Both the position numbers and the translations under genes were made by a program. From contig NZ_CP113929.1 of the NCBI RefSeq assembly GCF_029392075.1, positions 186,001-250,000 on the forward strand: DNA of 64,000 bases. The letters run 5' to 3'. Positions within the stretch are counted from its first letter, which is position 1. Each line of letters starts with the position of its first letter. A model generated the notes under the pieces. That model searched no databases and had not been told where the DNA came from. It worked only from the letters and a program-made list of their open reading frames with translations. The DNA is from Bifidobacterium sp. ESL0704 (lineage in GTDB: Bacteria; Actinomycetota; Actinomycetes; Actinomycetales; Bifidobacteriaceae). Of the stretch, positions 18,725 through 27,061 are shown piece after piece.

Positions 18725-19249
18725 CTAGTTCTTCTGATTCAGGAAGAAATTCCTCACGCCTTCGCGCACTTGGCGCTGGTCGTCCGGGGTGCCCAAGAGT
18801 TCGAAATTATACATGAACGGTACATGGCACTTCTTGGAGATCACATCGCCGGCCGCGCAGTAGGCGGTGGCGAAGTTCCTGTTGCCGGAGCTGATGACGC
18901 CGCGGATGAAGCTGCGGTTCTTGTGGCCGTTCAGGAATTTGCGGATTTGGGGGAGCAGCGCCTTGGCGATGTTGCCGCCGCCGTAGGTCGGCACGATGAG
19001 CACGTAGGGTTCACGGACCTGAAGCGGTGTCTCTTTCGGGCGCAGTGGGATGCGGTAGACGTTGATGCCAACGTCCGGGAAATCGCAGCTTTCGATGAAA
19101 CGTGCGGTGTTGTTGGACACCGACGAGAAATAGACCACTGCGCCGATGTGCTCGCCCTCGGCCTTGGCTTCAGGGACGCTCGGCGTCACGCACTCGTCGT
19201 CATACGGCTGTGTAGCCGTGGTGGCGTCATCGGTATTCGCGTCCGCCAT
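18725..19249 (-). CDS. nrdI: NrdI flavodoxin
   Basis: 174 residues. A disordered leader of about 30 residues precedes the NrdI core: VVYFSSVSNNTARFIE (flavin phosphate loop), VPTYGGGN and GVISSGNRNF. NrdI supplies oxidant to assemble the cofactor of NrdF. It lies between nrdH and nrdE. GAGAAGG precedes the start at 19249, though an internal start without the leader is possible. Confidence 0.94.
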   Translation of the reverse strand: MADANTDDATTATQPYDDECVTPSVPEAKAEGEHIGAVVYFSSVSNNTARFIESCDFPDVGINVYRIPLRPKETPLQVREPYVLIVPTYGGGNIAKALLPQIRKFLNGHKNRSFIRGVISSGNRNFATAYCAAGDVISKKCHVPFMYNFELLGTPDDQRQVREGVRNFFLNQKN

Positions 19250-19308
19250 CGTCGCCTTCTCTCTCGATATTGATGTCGTTGGTTGGGCTGGTCTGATTCA
19301 TCATCAGG

Positions 19309-19584
19309 TCAGGCGAGAACGGTCTGCTGGGTGCCGGCGTCGGAGGATGCCTTGATGGTGCCGGCCGCGAGCTGTTTGATGAGATCCGGACGGTAGCCGC
19401 TCCATGAGGCGTCGGGCGTGATGACGACCGGGGCCTGGCGGAAGCCGGCCTGGGTGAGCTGCTCGAGGGTGGAGGGATTTTCAGCCAGGTTCACGGTCTC
19501 GAACGCGATGTTGGCTCGGGTGAGCTGACGCTTGGTCGCTTCGCACTGCGGGCAGCGTGGTTTGCTGAAAACGGTAACGGTCAT
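19309..19584 (-). CDS. nrdH: NrdH glutaredoxin-like redoxin
   Basis: 91 residues with the redox motif CPQCEATKRQL near the N-terminus and the substrate-site segment QAPVVI followed by WSGYRPDLI. It donates electrons to NrdE. The start ATG at 19584 follows GGAGG. It is the first gene of the operon and lies below a promoter region with a candidate NrdR box. Confidence 0.95.
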   Translation of the reverse strand: MTVTVFSKPRCPQCEATKRQLTRANIAFETVNLAENPSTLEQLTQAGFRQAPVVITPDASWSGYRPDLIKQLAAGTIKASSDAGTQQTVLA

Positions 19585-19687
19585 CGTAACCTCCAGATCG
19601 ATGTCTTGTAAGCTTTCAAATGTTCAGACTACATGGATGTGGTTCCAAACTGAACCCCAACTTCTAGTAGCGTGTCGTTAGAAGAAC

Positions 19688-19701
19688 CACTAGATATAGT
19701 G
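19688..19701. promoter_or_regulatory. nrdR box: Candidate NrdR box upstream of nrdHIE
   Basis: CACTAGATATAGTG is a near-perfect palindrome of the NrdR-box shape, 104 bp upstream of nrdH. A weaker relative, ACTTCTAGTAGCGTGT, lies at 19660-19675. NrdR boxes normally occur in pairs upstream of nrd operons. The spacing of about 27 bp here is shorter than usual. Confidence 0.5.
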
Positions 19702-19811
19702 CTTTGACAATAAACGCAAGGGTTGTGCGATAGTGATCTTACGGGTGTCGAATTTGCGGTGTGCGATATGTCACAAAATTGGGTATTTTGTCCCCAATGT
19801 CGCCTTTGAAA

Positions 19812-19820
19812 TGTGGATAA
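19812..19820 (-). promoter_or_regulatory. DnaA box upstream of nrdHIE
   Basis: TGTGGATAA is the exact complement of the consensus DnaA box TTATCCACA. Looser relatives (TGTCCCCAA, TGTCACAAA) lie within 80 bp. The 19585-19892 gap otherwise shows no gene. DnaA control of ribonucleotide reductase genes is known in E. coli. Confidence 0.5.
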
Positions 19821-19892
19821 AAGTGGACAATTCGGTGGATTAACAACGCGCTAGGATTTGACCCTGTTGTTTCGTCTGGGGGTTTGGTCGAT

Positions 19893-20429
19893 TTACTCTT
19901 GTTCCGTTTCAATCCATTCCGGTGCGATGGAATCGGCGATGGTCATGAATTCCGTCGCGCCCACGATGGCATGGTCGAGTTTGCAGATCATCATGATGGC
20001 GGCTTCCTGAGCTTTCGCGGGTAATAGCGCGACGCAGGCAAACCAATCCTGGGTTGGAGTGGCGAATGTGTATTGAAGCATGCCGATTTCTAAATTTGCG
20101 TCACCGTCAGGAATCGGACGTGTTGCGATTTCGGCGTTACGGACCATGGGAAGGCTGCGCATGGCGGTGCGGTAATACTCGTCCAATCGTTTGTCGAGAC
20201 CGTTCCCGGGCCATGGTCTGTCGAATATGATGCCCGAGATATAGGCGGTGTCGCGGAATCTGAATAGCGCGCCGTGCGCCATCCACGAGACGATCGGATC
20301 AGGTTCCTTGTTGCCGTCGTCGCTGTCGTTGGTTTGATTGGCTCGTGGAATGCCGCTGGTGTTCCAACGCACATAATTGTCCGGGATCTCAATGGTCGCA
20401 GCGCCATCGAAGATGGTCTCTTTTCTCAT
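19893..20429 (-). CDS. Hypothetical protein, 178 aa
   Basis: An acidic soluble protein with no signal peptide or membrane segment. It opens ETIFDGAATIEIPDNYVRW, a pattern reminiscent of the DcrB/DUF1795-like fold, but I do not firmly recognise it. A C-terminal part is rich in Ala and Met (KAQEAAIMMICKLD). AGGAGAACC precedes the start. It is the last of four small minus-strand genes (21691 to 19893) that look like one operon. Confidence 0.7.
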   Translation of the reverse strand: MRKETIFDGAATIEIPDNYVRWNTSGIPRANQTNDSDDGNKEPDPIVSWMAHGALFRFRDTAYISGIIFDRPWPGNGLDKRLDEYYRTAMRSLPMVRNAEIATRPIPDGDANLEIGMLQYTFATPTQDWFACVALLPAKAQEAAIMMICKLDHAIVGATEFMTIADSIAPEWIETEQE

Positions 20430-20475
20430 GGTTCTCCTAAATTGTGGTTTTGGGTGCGGGCGACAGCAGGTTGCG

Positions 20476-21108
20476 TTAGTCGCCGAAAGTGTTCATGTCG
20501 GGGTTGATGTTTTGCGAGGCTTTGAAGTGCCCGACTTGTTGGCTGGTGTGGCTGTTGCGTATGGTGATGTCCATGTCCCATGGGCCGGTGTGGCCTGTCA
20601 TGTAAAATTTGGAACCATAACCGATAGGCACAAGTAGGAAGATACCGGAGCTGGATTTGGGGCTGAGGTGCCTGTCGGTCCATACGGTCATGGCGGTGCC
20701 GTCTTGGTTGATTTCGTATCGGTAGTCGGGGCTTTCCCTCTGGAAGCCTCGTTCCCCCTGCTCGATCCACTTATCGTAGACTTTGATTCTGTTCTGTCGT
20801 TGTTTTTCTGTGGCGATGACGATGACGTCGCCGTTTTTGGTGGCGTAAGCGTCGGTGAACTCTCCAGAGTCTTTGAATTCCTTGGCTGCTTTGCGTGATC
20901 CGTTGAGGTCTTTCTCAAATCCGTAGGTGTATAGGAATTGTGCTGGGTAGGTAATTTTCTCGGTCTTGGGTTGTGGCTTCGGAGCGGGTGTTGTGTCGGT
21001 TTTGGGTGTGGTGCCGCATGCGGTGGCGAGAAACATAGTGAGAATGGCCAGCAGGAGCGTGGTGGCTGCCCGCAGGCGGCTCTTTTGTTGTGGGTGACGT
21101 GGTGCCAT
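20476..21108 (-). CDS. Putative lipoprotein, 210 aa
   Basis: A twin-positive N-terminus, hydrophobic stretch LLLAILTMFL and lipobox ATAC predict lipid attachment at about Cys31. A Pro/Thr/Lys linker follows, then a soluble domain with ATEKQRQNRIKVYDKW and DITIRNS. The family is not recognised. AAAGGAG sits nine bases before the ATG. It lies downstream of two small genes, one coiled-coil and one Pro-rich. Confidence 0.75.
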   Translation of the reverse strand: MAPRHPQQKSRLRAATTLLLAILTMFLATACGTTPKTDTTPAPKPQPKTEKITYPAQFLYTYGFEKDLNGSRKAAKEFKDSGEFTDAYATKNGDVIVIATEKQRQNRIKVYDKWIEQGERGFQRESPDYRYEINQDGTAMTVWTDRHLSPKSSSGIFLLVPIGYGSKFYMTGHTGPWDMDITIRNSHTSQQVGHFKASQNINPDMNTFGD

Positions 21109-21122
21109 GGAGTTTGCTCCTT

Positions 21123-21365
21123 TTAGAGTGCGGGGATGGGGAGTGGAAGGAGCGGCGGAATGACTGGTGCGGGTGTTCGGCCGGGAACTGGTTCACGCAC
21201 AGGCTGTCGTTTCCAATCGGGCAGGTGCAGGACTGGGACTTTTACAGGGGCTTGCACCGGCTGCGGTTTGCGGAAGTGGTGCCAATGTGAATTTTTGGTC
21301 GCTTTGAGTCCTAAATCAGTGGAGATGGTGCCGCCTTCTACACGTTGGGAGACACCAGCTGACAT
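21123..21365 (-). CDS. Small Pro-rich protein, 80 aa
   Basis: The ATG comes two bases after the stop of the upstream coiled-coil gene (TAG-ca-ATG), so it is probably translated by coupling. The second half is Pro/Val-rich (PVQAPVKVPVL, PVPGRTPAPVIPP). No domain is recognised. It could also be a shifted C-terminal continuation of the upstream gene, whose own C-terminus looks like low-quality basic sequence. Confidence 0.4.
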   Translation of the reverse strand: MSAGVSQRVEGGTISTDLGLKATKNSHWHHFRKPQPVQAPVKVPVLHLPDWKRQPVREPVPGRTPAPVIPPLLPLPIPAL

Positions 21366-21367
21366 TG

Positions 21368-21691
21368 CTATCGACGGTTTTGCAAAATTAACTGTTGTTG
21401 AGTATCTCTGTGTTTTTGTTGCCGTGTTTTCGCGTCCAAGTGTGAGTGATATTGCCGTGCAAATCTACGTCTGCTGGGTTTGGGTTCCGCTCTCCGTATC
21501 CCTGCTGCTTCAACTGCGGATTGTCTGGCTGCTTGTTGGTTGTTGAATTCGTTGAATTGGCTCGTTACGTGGGTTTTGAGCGCGCGTAAGCCCGACAGGC
21601 GTCGACGCATTCGTTCGCAGTCGGCGTTGAGTTGGGCCGTTTTACGGTCAAGCCTTGCGATTGTTGCACGAATGGTATCGGAGTAAGGCAT
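21368..21691 (-). CDS. Small coiled-coil protein, possibly YwqH/WXG100-accessory-like
   Basis: 107 residues. The first 60 form a predicted amphipathic coiled coil (IARLDRKTAQLNADCERMRR), followed by a basic Gln/Arg-rich tail. The start has AAGGGAGTTGA before it, and TATAAT lies about 50 bp upstream in an AT-rich stretch. The N-terminal pattern resembles small coiled-coil partners found beside LXG toxins in type VII secretion loci, but no LXG or WXG100 gene is visible, so this is a weak suggestion. Confidence 0.6.
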   Translation of the reverse strand: MPYSDTIRATIARLDRKTAQLNADCERMRRRLSGLRALKTHVTSQFNEFNNQQAARQSAVEAAGIRRAEPKPSRRRFARQYHSHLDAKTRQQKHRDTQQQLILQNRR

Positions 21692-21916
21692 TCAACTCCC
21701 TTGTTAATAACACCGGGTTTTTGTTATCATTATATGATAGCTGTGATAAAAAAAATATGTTGTCTAGTATCGCCATTGAGCGGTTCGTAATGTTTATTCC
21801 GTTTGCGTTGAGACGGCCATGAAACGGCTGCTGGCCGAGGGCATCAAAGGTTCCTTCGCGTAAGTGGGTCGCTGTCGGTGAGGACTATTGGCGACTTCCG
21901 ACCTGTGCCTCCTGCG

Positions 21917-22750
21917 TCATTTGTCATCGCGCAGCTGTTCGACGATGGCGCGTGTGGATTGGATGATATCGCGGATGGTGGCGGTTTGGGTCTTTTCGCC
22001 TTGGTGCTCTTTGCCGTTGAGCAGTCGCATGCCGCTGGTGACCAACCCCTCGGTGAGGGCGATGCCAACCTGTGGCCTGGTGGATCGCAGCTGCTTCCAC
22101 GCGGCGGTCATGGGCGCGTTGACGCGTTGGTGGAGGCTGGGCTGGTTGGGCTCAAGGGAGGGCGTGCCGGAAGTCTGGATTGAATGGCCGCAGAAGATGT
22201 CGGTCGCTGAAGTCGCTTTTTCGTCTGCTTTGTTTTCCGTGTTGTTGCCCGAGGTGTCGGGATTGTCGTCGCTGTCGGCGCTCTTGGATTTCGTGCTCGG
22301 CCCCGGCTTTGTTTCCGGGTTTTCGTTGTTTTCGGCCTTGCGCCCGTCGTCGTCACGTCCCTGCCAAAGATCTTTGTCGTCGCGATAGGTCTCGGCGTCG
22401 CTCAACGGTATCTGCGTCATCCAATCGTGCCCCTGCAGTATCGACTGCTCGAGATTGATCTTCACCCACTGCACGATGATTTCCGCGGGATCGGTGACGC
22501 CGCCCAGGCCCTTTTCCAGCGCCGCGACCCACTGCGGCATATGCCTTGCCATGAGCTGACGGCGCAGGTCTTTCATGTCTTTGACGTATCGATAGATCGA
22601 GTTGCGGGCGATGCCGGCCCCGCGGCTGACGTTGGCTGGTGTGAGGGCTTCGCCGCCCTGCTCGCGCATGATTGTTTCCGCCGAATCGAGCAGCGCGTTC
22701 ATGGTGTGACGGCGATGTTCCTCAAGATTGGCCTCATTGATGCGTGGCAT
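21917..22750 (-). CDS. TetR family regulator with disordered insert
   Basis: 277 residues. The TetR helix-turn-helix is clear: LLDSAETIMREQGGEALTPA followed by VSRGAGIARNSIYRYV (residues about 17-57). The ligand-binding half is interrupted by an acidic low-complexity insert of about 70 residues (about 130-200, rich in Asp, Asn, Ser, Lys). GAGAGGACGAT precedes the start. It is divergent from an MFS exporter and very likely represses it through the palindrome at 22915. Confidence 0.9.
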   Translation of the reverse strand: MPRINEANLEEHRRHTMNALLDSAETIMREQGGEALTPANVSRGAGIARNSIYRYVKDMKDLRRQLMARHMPQWVAALEKGLGGVTDPAEIIVQWVKINLEQSILQGHDWMTQIPLSDAETYRDDKDLWQGRDDDGRKAENNENPETKPGPSTKSKSADSDDNPDTSGNNTENKADEKATSATDIFCGHSIQTSGTPSLEPNQPSLHQRVNAPMTAAWKQLRSTRPQVGIALTEGLVTSGMRLLNGKEHQGEKTQTATIRDIIQSTRAIVEQLRDDK

Positions 22751-22876
22751 ATCGTCCTCTCGTTTTCTGTAGCGTTGCTGCTGGCGGCATCGTTATATCC
22801 CATATTATCGAGGCACCTTGTCCGCGCTGCGTTACCCCTTGGTTTCTGGGCTTCCGGCTAAAACGAGGCTGCGAAT

Positions 22877-22905
22877 TTGCGTGACGTATGGTTAAGGCGT
22901 ATAGT
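22877..22905 (+). promoter_or_regulatory. Promoter of the MFS exporter gene
   Basis: TTGCGT at 22877-22882 and TATAGT at 22900-22905 are separated by exactly 17 bp. The predicted transcription start falls at about 22912, just before the palindromic operator. Confidence 0.65.
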
Positions 22906-22914
22906 CGCTCAAGG

Positions 22915-22935
22915 TTTGCGACATAGAGTCGCAAA
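22915..22935. promoter_or_regulatory. TetR operator palindrome
   Basis: TTTGCGAC and GTCGCAAA are perfect 8-bp arms around ATAGA, at 22915-22935. The site covers the predicted start of transcription of the exporter gene, a usual repressor position. The adjacent divergent TetR gene is the obvious ligand. Confidence 0.75.
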
Positions 22936-23005
22936 AACGCGCATTCGTTGACGGTTTGTCTTATAAAGATTCGATGCATATCGCCGTCATTAGGAAAGAC
23001 TGCTT

Positions 23006-24733
23006 ATGACTCAACGACAAGAAAGCCGAACTGCTCAGGTCGACAAAGAGAAGGCCGCAGCCGTCAAGCCGCCGTGGAACGCCCTGTGGGTGCTGGCGCT
23101 CGCGCTGGCGATGATCGTGCTCGACGGCTCCATCGTCAACGTTTCCATCCCGGTGATGATCCGCGAAATCGGCCTGAACCTGACCGACGCGCAGTGGGTC
23201 ACCTCGCTGTACAACGTCATCTTGGCTGCCCTGCTGCTACCGTTCGGCAAGCTCGGCGACCTCAAAGGCCGCAAGCTGACCCTGCAGGTCGGCGTGGTCA
23301 TCTTCGTCGCCGGTTCGGTTCTGGCCGCCTCGTCCAACGGGGCAACGCTCCTGCTGAGCGCCCGTGCGGTGCAGGCCGTTGGTGGGGCATTGGTGATGCC
23401 CTCGACGCTTTCCATCGTTTCGGCCTCGTTCCGTGGCAAGAACCGCGCCATTGCTTTCGGTGTGTGGGGTTCGGTGATGAGTGCGGCTGCGGCCATCGGT
23501 CCGTTCCTCGGTGGTCTCTTTACCCAGACCATCGGTTGGCGCTGGATTTTCCTGGTCAATGTGCCGCTGGGCGTCATCGTCTTCATTTCCGCCATCTTCT
23601 TCGTGCCACAGACCGGCGGTAAGGCCGGGGCCTCCGCGATGGGCGCCGCCGCGCAGAAACTGGCTGCGTCCGATTCCTCCAAGTCTGCCGCCAAACCCGA
23701 CGGCTTCGACCCGCTGGGCGTCGTGCTTTCCGCGCTAGGTTCCGCGTTCCTGCTTTTCGGCCTCATCGAAGGTCAGACCTATGGCTGGTGGCATCCTAAG
23801 GGCGACTTCGGCATCGGCGGCTTCGAATGGCGTCATGAATGGCCGGTTTCGGTTATTCCGATCTGCATCGTGCTCGGCATCGTCTTCTTTGCGCTGTTCG
23901 TGTACGCCGAGACGAGCCGTGCTCGCCGTGCGCTGCCGGTGATGCTCGACCTCACGCTCTTTAAGATTCCGACCTTCGCGATGGGCAACATCGCCGCGGG
24001 CGCGATTCAGGCCGGCGAATTCGTGATCATGTTCGTGTTGCCGCTCTACCTTATTAATGTGCGTGGCCTCGATATGATTCCCACCGGCGCGTTGCTGGCC
24101 GTCATGGGTCTCGGCGCCATCGTCTCCGGTGGTCTCGCGCGTCCGGTCACCGCAAAAATCGGCGCACCACACACCGTGCAACTCGGCCTGATCGTCGAAA
24201 TCCTGAGCGTGATCATTTTGATGGCGATGATGCGGCCCGATCTGCCGGTCGCATGGATGCTGGTGCCGTTCGTGCTCTACGGCCTTGGTCTCGGTTTCGC
24301 CGCCGCCCAGCTCACCAGTCTTGTGCTTTCCGAAGTGCCCGTTGCCCAGTCTGGAGAAGGGTCCGCGACGCAATCGACCATCCGCCAGCTCGGCACCGGC
24401 ATCGGTGCGGCGCTCGCCGGCTTGGTGCTTTCCGTGATGGTCACGAATATTGCGCCGTCCGCGCTTTCCGGCGTACGCGGGTTGCCTTCACAGTTGGTTT
24501 CCGGCCTCACCAAGTCGCTCGACGCTTCGGCCGGTTCGGCCATCGTCGGCATTCGTGCACAGGGCAACCATGGCAAGCTTGGCGCCCTTGGCCCGCAGGT
24601 GGTCGACGCGATGACCTCCGCCTTCACCCGCGCCGGCCAATGGACGCTGGTCGCCGCCATCGTCCTGCTTGCCATCGGCCTCCTCGCCTCCGTCTGGGTC
24701 GCCCGTGCCGCCAAGCGCGACAAGGTGGAATAG
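23006..24733 (+). CDS. MFS drug exporter, DHA2 (14-helix) family
   Basis: 575 residues. The first helix carries the acidic residue in LDGSIVNVSIPVMIREIG. Motif A is GKLGDLKGRKLTL, and motif C-type GPFLGGLFTQTIGWRWIF marks an antiporter. About 14 hydrophobic segments are seen, with an Ala/Ser-rich cytoplasmic loop (about residues 205-235). It should export toxic organic compounds in exchange for protons. AGGAAAG precedes the ATG. It is under a TetR-type operator and followed by a good terminator. Confidence 0.92.
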   Translation: MTQRQESRTAQVDKEKAAAVKPPWNALWVLALALAMIVLDGSIVNVSIPVMIREIGLNLTDAQWVTSLYNVILAALLLPFGKLGDLKGRKLTLQVGVVIFVAGSVLAASSNGATLLLSARAVQAVGGALVMPSTLSIVSASFRGKNRAIAFGVWGSVMSAAAAIGPFLGGLFTQTIGWRWIFLVNVPLGVIVFISAIFFVPQTGGKAGASAMGAAAQKLAASDSSKSAAKPDGFDPLGVVLSALGSAFLLFGLIEGQTYGWWHPKGDFGIGGFEWRHEWPVSVIPICIVLGIVFFALFVYAETSRARRALPVMLDLTLFKIPTFAMGNIAAGAIQAGEFVIMFVLPLYLINVRGLDMIPTGALLAVMGLGAIVSGGLARPVTAKIGAPHTVQLGLIVEILSVIILMAMMRPDLPVAWMLVPFVLYGLGLGFAAAQLTSLVLSEVPVAQSGEGSATQSTIRQLGTGIGAALAGLVLSVMVTNIAPSALSGVRGLPSQLVSGLTKSLDASAGSAIVGIRAQGNHGKLGALGPQVVDAMTSAFTRAGQWTLVAAIVLLAIGLLASVWVARAAKRDKVE

Positions 24734-24789
24734 CGGGCCATGGCCGCTATGGTCTTGGTGCCATGAGGTTTGCTTCATACTGAAATCAC

Positions 24790-24820
24790 GCCCTGCCGGC
24801 AATCGTTGGCAGGGCTTTTC
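24790..24820 (+). terminator. Rho-independent terminator of the MFS gene
   Basis: GCCCTGCC pairs with GGCAGGGC around a ten-base loop and is followed by TTTTCGTGTTTT. It lies 57 bp past the stop codon. Confidence 0.85.
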
Positions 24821-25044
24821 GTGTTTTGACGATACCTGCTCATTAGTCCAGGCAAGCAGGGGTCGGCTTCTTATTTGGTCATTTTAGTTTTGAATGTATA
24901 TCGGGTTGACGGTATTCAAAGAACTTTCAGATTCATTCGAGATTTTTATCAGGAATATTGAACATCGTTTCCAGCTATATCTCATACGGCATAGTACTGT
25001 GGAATCTGTCACTGGATAATGACTCACTGAGGAGGCTTGTGCAG

Positions 25045-25818
25045 ATGTTGGGAACGAGGTTGTTTGATTGCTTGCGTCATCGTCCGTCTGAGGAAAACGA
25101 ATCCATCCGTCGTAAGAGCCGGAAAACGGCCATGCGTCGCAACAGCGCGTCTCGCCGCCTGTTGGCCGCGCTGTCGTGCGTCGGCCTGCTCGCCTCGTTG
25201 ACCGCGTGCTCCGCGCCGTGGAAGCATGATGCGCAGGGGCCGTCTGGTTCGGACAACGGCTCGAGCGAGACGAAGAAGGGCGCCAAGCTGGCGTCGAGCA
25301 TGGACGCCTTGTTCGATCAATATCTCGCCAAGAAGAAGCTCAGCAGCTACGAACGTGAGGTGATCACGCGGTCCAAGAAGAACGGCAAGATCAGCGCGGA
25401 GGATTATGAGGCCGCGCATGCCAAAGAAATGTCGTGTATGGCCGACAAAGGCTGGAAGATGATCGAAAAGAAACTGCCGAGCGGCATTTACGTGAACAAC
25501 GGCAGCGATCCGTCGCCGAACAGCCAGGCCGAGGCGGATAAGATGCTCAAGGCCAGCAAGGATTGCTCGGGGGATTCCGCGGATATCGAAGTATTGTATG
25601 ACACTCAGCAGGCCAATCCTGATTTGCTCTCTGATACATACGCGGCCGCCGTCACCTGCCTGCAAAGAAGCAAGGTCGTCGACAAGAGCTACACCGCCAG
25701 AAAGCTCAAGGATGCGTTGGAAGGTGGCGGCAACCTGAGGGAGAAGCTTCCCTTCGACGCCTCCACGGATGCCGCGCAGAGCTGCCTGGCCGGCAATGGC
25801 ATGGCCATAGATATATGA
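25045..25818 (+). CDS. Putative lipoprotein, 257 aa
   Basis: The start at 25045 follows GAGGAGG at good spacing. This leaves about 29 polar residues, then a basic segment, the hydrophobic LLAALSCVGLLASL and lipobox LTAC. Translation could instead begin at the Met at 25132 (MRRNSASRR), which gives a more usual signal peptide. The mature part is Lys-rich with four or more Cys (SCMADKGWK, DCSGD, VTCLQRS, SCLAGNG), possibly disulfide-bonded. It heads an apparent operon with a membrane-fusion protein, an ATPase and a permease, so it may capture substrate at the cell surface. Confidence 0.78.
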   Translation: MLGTRLFDCLRHRPSEENESIRRKSRKTAMRRNSASRRLLAALSCVGLLASLTACSAPWKHDAQGPSGSDNGSSETKKGAKLASSMDALFDQYLAKKKLSSYEREVITRSKKNGKISAEDYEAAHAKEMSCMADKGWKMIEKKLPSGIYVNNGSDPSPNSQAEADKMLKASKDCSGDSADIEVLYDTQQANPDLLSDTYAAAVTCLQRSKVVDKSYTARKLKDALEGGGNLREKLPFDASTDAAQSCLAGNGMAIDI

Positions 25819-25849
25819 GTGATGCGGGATCGAATATCGAGGAACATTG

Positions 25850-27061
25850 ATGAAGGAACAATCTACAAAGCGCGCATCCTTGTCTAAGTTAGCGATTCCG
25901 TTGACCATTACCGCACTGATGGCGCTGGCCGTCGGCGTGATCGTCGCTTCGCTGCTCGTCCCCACCCCGACCCCGCAGGGCCTCGACGTCGCCGTTGCGC
26001 CGGATGCGGTGCAGGCCACGCGGCAGACGTATGAGGACAAGCGCACGGTGACCGGGGTCTCGTTCGAGACCAGCGCTGTGCGCTCGATCACCGCGAAAAC
26101 CTCCGGCACGGTCAGCGAATCGTTGTGTAAGCCCGGTCAGGCGGTGCATTCCGGCGACAAGCTAATATCGGTTGACGGCCGTCCGATTATCGCCTTGCAT
26201 ACTGATACACCGCTCTATAGGCCGATTTCAGCAGGTGCAACTGGCACGGATGTCGCCGCGTTGCAGCGCGAGCTTTCGTCACTCGGCTACTCGGCGGATG
26301 GCAATGGTGCTTATGGCAAATCGACAGCCAGGGGCGTCTCCCAACTGCTCAAACATGCCGGAATCTCCAACTCCGACGGGTCGATCGGGCCCGAGAATGT
26401 GGTGTGGATCCCCGAATCCACGGTCGTGCCCACGCAATGTTCCGCGGATCTGAACACCGCGCTTTCGCCCGACTCCGAGGTGATGAAGGTCGGCGGCCAG
26501 CTGACCGCCGTCACGTTCTCGCCCCCGACCGACCTGAGGGCTGGACGGCGCACGTTCTCGTTGTTCGACGTCACCATCGGGCTCGACAAGGTGGATGGGC
26601 GGATTACCGACGCGACCTTCCTCTCCAAGGTTTCCGCCAGCCAAGGCTACCAAGCCAGTCTGAGCGACACGGACAAGAAACCGAGCGGTTTGCTGGCTCT
26701 TGAGAAGCCCATCGAGGCCATGAAAGTGCCGCCGTCGGCCATCGTCGGGCAGGATGGCGGGTCCGCCTGCGTCTCGCCCGATGGCAGGAAGGCCGTGCCG
26801 GTCAATGTCATCGGCTCCGCGCTGGGTGCCACGCTTGTCCAGCCTTCCGATGGCAAGACGCCAATCGGCAAGGTCGTGCTCGGTCATCGTCTCGACGGCG
26901 TCAAATGCACTGCCGGCAAAGCGGATCAAGGTAGCAAGTCCAGCAGCGGCAACGGCGTCGATAAGCAGGGCGACATGAGCGATTTGAAGGATGATTCCGC
27001 TTCGGCCGACGTGCAGGAAGGGAAAATCGATACACAAGGCACGCAAAAGGACGCGCAATGA
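25850..27061 (+). CDS. Membrane-fusion-type protein with peptidoglycan-binding module
   Basis: 403 residues: an N-terminal anchor (about 18-40), a HlyD/MacA-like hairpin-barrel region (SITAKTSGTVSESLCKPGQAV, a biotinyl-lipoyl-like half), a PG_binding_1-like module (GTDVAALQRELSSLGY), and a second barrel region ending LGHRLDGVKC. It has a hydrophilic tail rich in Asp, Gly and Ser. GAGGAA precedes the ATG at 25850. Its stop overlaps the ATPase start (ATGA). In monoderms such proteins partner ABC exporters and may dock the pump to the wall. Confidence 0.82.
   Translation: MKEQSTKRASLSKLAIPLTITALMALAVGVIVASLLVPTPTPQGLDVAVAPDAVQATRQTYEDKRTVTGVSFETSAVRSITAKTSGTVSESLCKPGQAVHSGDKLISVDGRPIIALHTDTPLYRPISAGATGTDVAALQRELSSLGYSADGNGAYGKSTARGVSQLLKHAGISNSDGSIGPENVVWIPESTVVPTQCSADLNTALSPDSEVMKVGGQLTAVTFSPPTDLRAGRRTFSLFDVTIGLDKVDGRITDATFLSKVSASQGYQASLSDTDKKPSGLLALEKPIEAMKVPPSAIVGQDGGSACVSPDGRKAVPVNVIGSALGATLVQPSDGKTPIGKVVLGHRLDGVKCTAGKADQGSKSSSGNGVDKQGDMSDLKDDSASADVQEGKIDTQGTQKDAQ

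Noticed and set aside
21818..21862. Short plus-strand coding-like stretch MKRLLAEGIKGSFA
   Set aside because: Looks like a fragment of an enzyme, but 14 codons without context cannot be assigned.
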